In this document: piece by piece, positions 1 through 5,205 of the stretch
How positions within the stretch are numbered: position 1 is the stretch's first letter
How the letters are laid out: each line of letters starts with the position of its first letter
Assembly (NCBI GenBank): GCA_026399445.1
Contig: JAPLRA010000415.1
Coordinates: forward strand, 1 to 6,874
Direction of reading: 5' to 3'
Source of the DNA: Sulfuritalea sp.
GTDB lineage: Bacteria > Pseudomonadota > Gammaproteobacteria > Burkholderiales > Rhodocyclaceae
Length of the DNA stretch: 6,874 bases
The notes under the pieces: model-generated
Seen by the model: only the letters and a program-made list of their open reading frames with translations
The model's database searches: none
Told to the model about the DNA's origin: nothing
Program-made: the position numbers and the translations under genes

Positions 1-1
1 A

Positions 2-340
2 ATTCTTGACGCACACGCTGAGCATCTGCGACTTGCGGCCGAGATTGGCGTTCCGCTGTTGGTCGGAACCGATGCGGGAAGCATGGGCGTGGAACACGGC
101 CATGCTCTTTTCGATGAAATTGACCGCTTTCTAGAAGCCGGCGTTGCACTGGACGCAGTTCTGACCGCTGCAACTACGGGAGCGAGACGTCGATTCGGTT
201 CAAAACATCCCAGACTCGAAGTCGGCAGTCCGTTTAACGCGGTGAGTTTCAAGCAATCTCCGTTCGTCAATGTTGCGGTCCTGAGGCAACCGATCGCAGT
301 TTGGCGCAGCGGACAAAATGAAGTGCAGGCAGCACCATAG
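2..340 (+). CDS. Amidohydrolase family protein (COG1228, imidazolonepropionase-like), C-terminal fragment
   Basis: The reading frame is open from the first base and ends at TAG 338-340, giving the last 112 residues of a protein that starts outside the window. Visible: a GVPLLVGTDAGS segment (Asp about residue 24 of the fragment), which in the amidohydrolase superfamily is the strand carrying the metal-binding/catalytic Asp. It is followed by HGHALFDEIDRFLEAG and a helix with the AATTGARRRFG pattern, matching the usual AL.AATxNAA.xLG helix. The tail LEVGSPFNAV...SPF then resembles the small C-terminal beta domain (typically G..ADLVVL..DP). Family knowledge: such enzymes are TIM-barrel hydrolases of cyclic amides, imidazolones or peptides. 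The substrate cannot be told from this fragment. No typical terminator follows the stop. An internal ATG at 83 is not a likely start, because the conserved motif begins before it. Confidence 0.75.
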   Translation: MLDAHAEHLRLAAEIGVPLLVGTDAGSMGVEHGHALFDEIDRFLEAGVALDAVLTAATTGARRRFGSKHPRLEVGSPFNAVSFKQSPFVNVAVLRQPIAVWRSGQNEVQAAP

Positions 341-690
341 ATTTGTGACACCTGTAGTAATGATAGGTACGAAACGCCAATTATTCGAAGATAGAGGCCT
401 CAAGGATTCGGCTCGTCGCCTCATATCCATTAGCCAATTGATGTAACGCTCCAATTGGCTATTGATTCGCTGGATGATTCCATAACTAAGACCCGTTCGC
501 AGTCACTCCTTGCGACAAGCTAAAGCGTACGGGCAATCGCTACCCCAGGTATTTGATGGGGTGTCGGAAAGAGAACGGGAGCGCTAAATCGACCCAGAGT
601 GGTCATTTTTACCCGTACGTTGTCTTCGGGGGTTGGTCCCGTCGGCCGACAGTTGGTTCAAATTCAATTTCGTAGGATGGAGCAATAGTT
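341..690. other. Gene-free stretch with inverted repeats upstream of folD
   Basis: No convincing reading frame on either strand; the only minus-strand frame here (200-454) mostly lies antisense to the amidohydrolase. The stretch is more AT-rich than folD. It holds a perfect 10-bp inverted repeat (431-440/452-461), a 6-bp hairpin ACCCCA/TGGGGT (542-547/557-562), a distant 8-bp inverted pair CGTACGGG/CCCGTACG (526-533/612-619) and a 10-bp palindrome GTCGGCCGAC (641-650). The folD promoter presumably lies here, but I could not find a good -35/-10 pair. The repeats could be regulatory structure or the debris of a mobile element. Confidence 0.5.
431..461. repeat. Perfect 10-bp inverted repeat TAGCCAATTG/CAATTGGCTA
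   Basis: Arms at 431-440 and 452-461 with an 11-base loop. A further ATCCA (425-429)/TGGAT (471-475) pair can extend the stem across a 9-base bulge on the right side. There is no T-run after it on plus, and no clear one on minus, so it does not look like an intrinsic terminator. It lies 91 bases after the amidohydrolase stop and 229 bases before folD. It could be an operator, an mRNA-stabilising hairpin or a repeat-element remnant. Confidence 0.6.
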
Positions 691-1547
<857 letters not shown>

Positions 1548-1548
<1 letters not shown>

Positions 1549-1958
1549 TGACTTCAACGTCTCCTGTCGTCAGGTCATTTCCGATAAGCGCCGGAAAGGA
1601 CCAACTTCGGCGTAACCGTATCTTTGTACGTCGCCTATGCTTGGACGCATGGATTGGCTATTACGAATGGGAGAAATTAACACCTCAACCCATCATGCTG
1701 GATCTCGAATGTGCTCTGCCGTCTAGCCTTGCTTGCATCACCGATCGCATCGAACACACTGTAGATTATGGCGCACTCGTCGAGCGCCTGCGCAGGTTCG
1801 CCCTGGAGCAACCTCGTGAACTGGTCGAGTCATTGGCCGAAGGCATGGCCACTGTTATTCAGATGGAGTTTGGGGTTCCTTGGTTGCACCTGACATTGAC
1901 CAAGTTAGCGCCACTTCCTGGTGCCGAAGTGGGGATAGCCATAGAGCGTGGTGAATAG
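1548..1958 (+). CDS. folB: Dihydroneopterin aldolase FolB
   Basis: Family role: retro-aldol cleavage of 7,8-dihydroneopterin to 6-hydroxymethyl-7,8-dihydropterin and glycolaldehyde in folate synthesis; the paralogue FolX is an epimerase. The product has 136 residues, against about 120 for E. coli FolB, because of a roughly 20-residue N-terminal extension before the fold starts at RIFVRRL (24-30). Conserved points compared with E. coli FolB: IGYYEWE (36-42, Glu42), VDYGALV (72-78, Tyr74), LVESLAE (92-98, Glu94) and LTLTK (115-119, Lys119), ending GIAIERGE. After the Lys it reads KLAPLPGA, not the common KPGA. The start is taken as GTG 1548-1550, overlapping the folD stop; no in-frame ATG occurs before codon 50, which is inside the fold. 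Codon use is less GC-biased than in folD. FolX or another pterin aldolase is the main alternative. Confidence 0.88.
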
Positions 1959-2102
1959 CATCCATCAAAAGCTGAGCCCCAGATTCAGTCTCGCTCATTA
2001 TTCCCCGCCTGCTGTCTGACGGAAGTCACCAAGCGCTCTTTGCAATTCAAACCGCAGGTAAGTGCAAGGCTGTTTCACTCCGATATGCCAACTTGAGGGT
2101 CG

Positions 2103-2172
2103 GGTCAGTCGGTGCGTGAATGCTTCGGCTAACGGCCATGCGAACAACGGCGAGTACCGCAAAGGACTGACC
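2103..2172. repeat. Spaced 8-bp inverted repeat GGTCAGTC/GACTGACC
   Basis: Arms at 2103-2110 and 2165-2172 are exact reverse complements, 54 bases apart. The region between them contains GCTTCGGCTAACGGCC and is not coding. It may be a dispersed non-coding repeat, a folded RNA segment or a recombination-associated structure. A single copy in the window cannot distinguish these. Confidence 0.4.
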
Positions 2173-2207
2173 GACACTTTGATTGAAAAAAATGGGGCGT
2201 AAGACAA

Positions 2208-2230
2208 GGGGGCAGCTTTGGGGGCAACTT
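2208..2230. repeat. Tandem GGGGGCAGCTT/GGGGGCAACTT direct repeats, possible integrase arm sites
   Basis: Two 11-base copies, 2208-2218 and 2220-2230, differ at one position (G/A) and lie in phase at 12 bases. They sit about 50 bases inside the ssrA-like scar, on the side predicted to be the element. Short direct repeats next to a tRNA/tmRNA crossover site are the usual layout of tyrosine-integrase arm-type binding sites. The repeats are seen; the function is inferred. Confidence 0.5.
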
Positions 2231-2280
2231 GATATTTATCACTCAGACTTACTCAGTAATAGCGCGGATTATAAAGAGTT

Positions 2281-2306
2281 ATTCAATTCCCGCCGCCCCA
2301 CCATTT
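2281..2306 (+). other. Displaced tmRNA (ssrA) 3'-end fragment, candidate attachment (att) site
   Basis: The segment contains TTCAATT (2282-2288, T-loop pattern), CCCGC (2289-2293, 3' T-stem), CGCCCC (2294-2299), then ACCA (2300-2303), which is the order at the 3' end of tmRNA. Just upstream, AGAGTTA cannot pair with CCCGC, and no tag-peptide frame or other ssrA body precedes it, so this is only a 3' fragment. One base appears missing in the acceptor strand compared with the CGCCTCC I remember from other bacteria, which suggests it is no longer functional. An intrinsic terminator follows 7 bases after the CCA. Tyrosine integrases commonly target ssrA 3' ends and leave such a copy at the far side of the element. 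A tRNA 3' end of another type is the alternative. Confidence 0.6.
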
Positions 2307-2310
2307 AACA

Positions 2311-2340
2311 GGCCACCAGCTCGCGCTGGTGGCCTAGTTT
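2311..2340 (+). terminator. Strong rho-independent terminator after the ssrA-like 3' end
   Basis: A perfect 10-bp GC-rich stem GGCCACCAGC (2311-2320)/GCTGGTGGCC (2325-2334) with loop TCGC is followed by TAG and a run of T (2338-2343). The T-run lies on the plus side, so it terminates plus-strand transcription, most simply the original ssrA transcript. On the minus strand the hairpin lies about 29 bases beyond the stop of the small secreted protein but is followed only by TGTTAAAT, so it would be a weak terminator for that gene. Confidence 0.88.
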
Positions 2341-2362
2341 TTTCTCGATCCAGGCAATCCGG

Positions 2363-2704
2363 CTAGCGTGCCAGACAGCCGCTTGCTTCGGCGGCCGCGC
2401 CGATCTTCTGCAGCAGTGCAACCTTGGCCTCGCTTTGCATTTTGTCGTCGAGAAATGCGGCGTCGGATTCGGCAGAAAAGCGTCGGCACTCCGGTTTCCC
2501 ATCGAGAATTCGGGTGCGATATTCGTAGGCGCCGGTCACATCGTTCTGAACGGTTCCTGAATAGGGCTTTACCTTTGGCTTTGGCGCGGGCGGCGGCGCC
2601 ACCGGGGGAACAGGGGCTGCGGCGTTGGCGGCAAGCGATGAGACAAGAGTAACCATCACGGCGCACTTCAGGACGGACCGGGCCGCCTTTGTGATTGTGA
2701 ACAT
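2363..2704 (-). CDS. Small secreted Pro-rich protein of unknown function
   Basis: I do not recognise this family. The 113-residue product begins with a clear Sec signal peptide: basic start (Lys6, Arg9, Lys13), hydrophobic core CAVMVTLVSSLA (14-25) and a likely signal peptidase I site after ANA (26-28). There is no lipobox. The mature part starts with a Pro/Ala/Lys segment (29-47), then a compact region with YEYRTRILDGKPECRRF and two cysteines (Cys73 and Cys110) that could form a disulfide in the periplasm. The ATG (complement of 2702-2704) is preceded by GGAG (complement of 2712-2715) at 7 bases, a good ribosome binding site. A longer frame on the same strand (2334-2768) lacks a signal peptide and is probably a shadow. 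The gene converges with the ssrA-like terminator and is downstream of tRNA-Thr, whose own terminator separates the two. Confidence 0.75.
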   Translation of the reverse strand: MFTITKAARSVLKCAVMVTLVSSLAANAAAPVPPVAPPPAPKPKVKPYSGTVQNDVTGAYEYRTRILDGKPECRRFSAESDAAFLDDKMQSEAKVALLQKIGAAAEASGCLAR

Positions 2705-2846
2705 AGTCGTTCTCCAAGTCAGTTGATATGGGGCTGCATCTGATGCGATATGTACATCGTACCTCCAATCACCGCTGATGAAGAGGAACTATGTCGCATG
2801 CGCAATGAGTCCGTTCGGGGCAGTAGTCGGCGCTGGCGGGACGGCG

Positions 2847-2875
2847 AAAAAAAGGCCCCCATCGCTGGGGGCCTT
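2847..2875 (-). terminator. Rho-independent terminator of tRNA-Thr
   Basis: Read on the minus strand: a 9-bp stem AAGGCCCCC/GGGGGCCTT (complement of 2867-2875 and 2852-2860) with a 6-base loop, running into seven T (complement of 2847-2853). It starts 8 bases after the tRNA CCA end, so it should end the monocistronic tRNA transcript and insulate the small secreted protein gene downstream. Confidence 0.9.
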
Positions 2876-2883
2876 GGTGCTAC

Positions 2884-2959
2884 TGGTGCCGGCAGTCGGA
2901 ATCGAACTGACGACCTACCGCTTACAAGGCGGTTGCTCTACCAACTGAGCTATGCCGGC
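2884..2959 (-). tRNA. tRNA-Thr (anticodon TGT)
   Basis: The complement folds as a full 76-base cloverleaf with encoded CCA. Acceptor GCCGGCA/TGCCGGC; D-stem GCTC/GAGC with loop AGTTGGTA; anticodon stem ACCGC/GCGGT with loop CTTGTAA (anticodon TGT at plus 2924-2926); T-arm GTCAG-TTCGATT-CCGAC; discriminator A. All stems pair except A52-C62 in the T-stem, which I recall also in E. coli tRNA-Thr, so it is not a defect. TGT reads ACA and, through modified U34, other ACN threonine codons. Flanked by its own promoter and terminator. Confidence 0.97.
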
Positions 2960-2968
2960 TCAAATCGA

Positions 2969-2998
2969 ATTATAGCGGAGCCGATGCGCTGCTATAAA
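2969..2998 (-). promoter_or_regulatory. Promoter of tRNA-Thr
   Basis: On the minus strand a consensus TATAAT (complement of 2969-2974) lies 9 bases before the tRNA 5' end. TTTATA (complement of 2993-2998, four of six matches to TTGACA) precedes it with an 18-base spacer. Transcription would start near 2962, leaving only a few leader bases, as is common for tRNA genes. Confidence 0.7.
2969..2998 (+). promoter_or_regulatory. Possible divergent promoter for the kinase operon
   Basis: On plus, TATAAA (2993-2998) is a good -10 candidate, with a poor ATTATA (2969-2974) at -35 and 18 bases between. Transcription would start near 3005, about 23 bases before ATG 3028. The same two hexamers form the tRNA promoter on the other strand. 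The weak -35 suggests low or activator-dependent use, so this is tentative. Confidence 0.35.
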
Positions 2999-3027
2999 CT
3001 CCGCATTTGTTCCATTCGACGTTGCTC

Positions 3028-4554
3028 ATGGTCGCCAGTTCATCTCCCCGCCAGCCTTTGCATCTACTCGTCATCGCCGCGTCCGACGAGGTTGCGGCGC
3101 ATCTTCTTCCGGTGTTTGCCGAGGCGGACAAAGCCGGTGAATTTCACCGCATCGGAACACCTGCAGGCTTGCGCACTGCATTGCGCGACCAGCCTTGGGA
3201 CGCGGTGCTGTACATCCCGGGCGTTTCCTCGCTCTCGGTCCAGGCCGCGGTGCGACAGATCGATGAATCAGGCTTTGACCTGCCGTTGATTCTTGTCGCC
3301 GGCCCCAACGACGAACGCGGTACGCAACGGGCGATGAAAGCGGGCGCGCGCGACGTGATCGATGCCGATCGGCTGGAACGCCTGATTCCCGCTGTCGAGC
3401 GCGAAGTCAGGGAAGCCCGGCATCGCGCCGATCACCGTGCCGCGCTGGAAATGCTCAACGAGAGCCAGGCGCGCTTTGATGCCTTGGCGTCCAACCTGCC
3501 GGGCATGCTGTTCCACCTGCGTCGTGACGCCGAAGGCGAGTTCAGGTTTCTGTTCGTCAGTGAAGGCTGCCAGAAGCTTTTCGGCTTGAAGCAGCAGGAT
3601 CTGCTGGCATCAGCCGGTCGATTGTTCGAAGCCTTTGAAGCCGATCGGCGAAAAAGCCTCGAAAACGCCTTGCGCGAGTCCGCGGCCAAGGGCACTTTGC
3701 TCAATTGGGAAGGCCATACCCGCGGTCGCACCCGGCAGAAATGGATCAACCTGCGATCGACGCCTCATCGCTTCGATTCTGGCGTTGTCGAATGGCGCGG
3801 GATCGCCACCAATATCAGCGACAGCAAGGAAAGCGAAGCCGAGTTGCGCGCCTCGCGACAACAACTTGCCGAGCTTTCCACTCACCTCGAGGCCGTCAAG
3901 GAGGAAGAGCGGGAACGGATCTCGCGCGACATCCACGACGAACTCGGTTCCATCCTGGTGTTCATGAAAATCGAGGCAGCCCATCTGGCCAGCAAGTTGC
4001 CGGAGGGTTCCGATCGCCTGCGCGAGAAGGCTCACTCGATTGAAACCTTGCTCGACCAGGCAATGAGCACGGCCAGTCGCGTCGCCCGCGAATTGCGTCC
4101 CGGCATCCTCAAGGAATTCGGCCTGTCCGCCGCCATTGAATGTCAGGCGGAGGACTTCACTCAGCGTTTCAGCATTCCGTGCCGGGTGCAGTGCGACGAA
4201 GATACCCTCGAGCCGGAACCCGATACTTCGCTGGCGCTATTCCGCATCGCCCAGGAGGCGCTGACCAACGTCGCCAAACATGCACATGCATCGCTTGTTG
4301 TGATGCGTTTGCGGCGCGAACGCGGTAACATCGTGCTGGAGATCAGGGACAATGGTCGCGGCATTTCCGAAGCGGACATGCAGAAGCCGAAGTCCTTTGG
4401 CCTGCGCGGTATCCGCGAGCGGGTATTGAGCCTTGCCGGAGAATTTTCCATCGGCCCGGCAGAGCACGCCGGTACTCACATCATCCTGCGTGTTCCTGAG
4501 CGGGCAGGTGTGGAGCCACCGAGCGAAGAAGAATTGCAGCGTAACTTGTTTTAA
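3028..4554 (+). CDS. Soluble sensor histidine kinase (degenerate receiver-PAS-HisKA_3-HATPase)
   Basis: 508 residues with no membrane segment, so it should sense a cytoplasmic signal. Residues 11-125 align with the receiver domains that often precede PAS in such kinases (FDLPLILVAG...AGARDVI...LIPAVEREV), but the phospho-Asp, Ser/Thr and Lys positions read Ile63, Ala91 and Ala113. A PAS domain follows (about 150-265, starting DALASNLPGM and ending GIATNIS), then a charged helical linker. The HisKA_3 dimerisation box ERISRDIHDELGS has phospho-acceptor His303. The HATPase shows the N-box RIAQEALTNVAKHA (Asn414), DNGRGI (441-446) and FGLRGIRERV (457-466). This is the NarX/DegS-like kinase class. 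ATG 3028 is chosen; a TTG at 3007 in the same frame would add seven residues but sits at the predicted transcript start. No clear ribosome binding site is seen. The regulator gene begins 3 bases after the stop, and its product is the probable phosphotransfer partner. Confidence 0.92.
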   Translation: MVASSSPRQPLHLLVIAASDEVAAHLLPVFAEADKAGEFHRIGTPAGLRTALRDQPWDAVLYIPGVSSLSVQAAVRQIDESGFDLPLILVAGPNDERGTQRAMKAGARDVIDADRLERLIPAVEREVREARHRADHRAALEMLNESQARFDALASNLPGMLFHLRRDAEGEFRFLFVSEGCQKLFGLKQQDLLASAGRLFEAFEADRRKSLENALRESAAKGTLLNWEGHTRGRTRQKWINLRSTPHRFDSGVVEWRGIATNISDSKESEAELRASRQQLAELSTHLEAVKEEERERISRDIHDELGSILVFMKIEAAHLASKLPEGSDRLREKAHSIETLLDQAMSTASRVARELRPGILKEFGLSAAIECQAEDFTQRFSIPCRVQCDEDTLEPEPDTSLALFRIAQEALTNVAKHAHASLVVMRLRRERGNIVLEIRDNGRGISEADMQKPKSFGLRGIRERVLSLAGEFSIGPAEHAGTHIILRVPERAGVEPPSEEELQRNLF

Positions 4555-4557
4555 GCC

Positions 4558-5199
4558 ATGGCCGACAAGATCCACGTCCTTATTGCTGATGACCATGCCA
4601 TTGTGCGGCAGGGCCTCAAACAGATCCTTTCGGAAACCGAGGATCTGCTTGTTACCGGCGAAGCCGACGATGGCGCCGAAGCCCTGCAACTCGCACGGCA
4701 ACAGACCTGGGATGTGTTCCTGCTCGACGTGTCGATGCCCAATCGAAACGGGATCGATACCCTGAAGCAGTTGAAGAAGGAGTTTCCGCGTTTGCCGGTG
4801 CTGATTCTTAGCATGCATCCCGAGGAGCAGTACGCAGTGCGCGCCCTGAAGGCGGGCGCCTCGGGTTATCTCACCAAGCAGAGCGCGCCCGAACAGCTGG
4901 TCACCGCCATTCGACAAGTGGCATCAGGCAAGAAGTACCTGAGCCCGGCCGTGGCCCAGCAACTGGCCGAAGCGATTTCGGAAAACACCGAGAAGTCACC
5001 GCATGAAAGGATCACCGATCGCGAATACCAGGTGCTGGTGCTCATCTCCACCGGCAACACGCTGACGCAAATCGCCGAAAAGCTGAACCTGGGTGTTGCG
5101 ACCGTTAGCACCTACCGCGCCCGTCTGCTGGAAAAGATGGGTCTGAAAAGCACTGCTGAACTGATCCGTTACGGCCTCGAACACGGATTGGTGGAGTAA
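4558..5199 (+). CDS. NarL/FixJ-family response regulator (REC-LuxR HTH)
   Basis: The 213-residue product is typical for the family. Receiver domain 1-120: acidic pair Asp11/Asp12 (LIADDH), phospho-acceptor Asp57 (LLDVSMP), Ser85 (ILSMH) and Lys107 (YLTKQ), so it is fully competent for phosphorylation. The LuxR-type helix-turn-helix lies at about 150-210, with ITDREYQVL, TLTQIAEKLNLGVATVSTYR as recognition region, and MGLKSTAELIRYGLEHGLV. Phosphorylation is expected to promote dimerisation and promoter binding. It lies 3 bases after the kinase stop and 6 bases before the diguanylate cyclase, with no strong Shine-Dalgarno, so translation is probably coupled to the kinase. The target genes are unknown; its own operon is a reasonable candidate. 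Confidence 0.96.
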   Translation: MADKIHVLIADDHAIVRQGLKQILSETEDLLVTGEADDGAEALQLARQQTWDVFLLDVSMPNRNGIDTLKQLKKEFPRLPVLILSMHPEEQYAVRALKAGASGYLTKQSAPEQLVTAIRQVASGKKYLSPAVAQQLAEAISENTEKSPHERITDREYQVLVLISTGNTLTQIAEKLNLGVATVSTYRARLLEKMGLKSTAELIRYGLEHGLVE

Positions 5200-5205
5200 T
5201 CCGAC

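Larger units (their letters stand above)
1959..2280. other. Gene-free stretch between folB and the ssrA-like scar
   Basis: I see no supportable gene. The 69-residue minus-strand frame (1998-2207) has no recognisable motif and no evident ribosome binding site. The stretch holds an 8-bp inverted pair GGTCAGTC (2103-2110)/GACTGACC (2165-2172) enclosing 54 bases, and two tandem GGGGGCARCTT repeats just before the scar. No intrinsic terminator for folB is visible. The unordered character fits the end of an integrated element, which is an inference. Confidence 0.5.

Noticed and set aside
560..625. Resemblance to the end of an IS21-type insertion sequence (GTGGTCATTTTTACC)
   Set aside because: The likeness is short and from memory; no transposase frame, no matching opposite end and no target duplication seen.
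2103..2172. Integron attC-like site
   Set aside because: An inverted pair is present, but the paired RYYYAAC/GTTRRRY core sites expected of attC were not found.
1959..2306. A complete tmRNA gene ending at the CCA
   Set aside because: No tag-peptide frame, no 5' acceptor strand at the right distance and no 5' T-stem; only the 3' end is present.
2334..2768. 144-residue minus-strand frame overlapping the small secreted protein
   Set aside because: It has no signal peptide or motif, is very Arg-rich, and the overlapping 113-residue frame has a good ribosome site and signal peptide.
2884..2959. T-stem mismatch (A52-C62) as a sign of a tRNA pseudogene
   Set aside because: All other stems are perfect, the promoter and terminator are intact, and the same mismatch is remembered from E. 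coli tRNA-Thr.
2750..3289. 179-residue plus-strand frame spanning the tRNA-Thr region
   Set aside because: It reads through the tRNA, its terminator and the kinase start in another frame; not a gene.
4237..4917. 226-residue minus-strand frame across the kinase/regulator junction
   Set aside because: It overlaps two clearly real genes and shows no recognisable motif.
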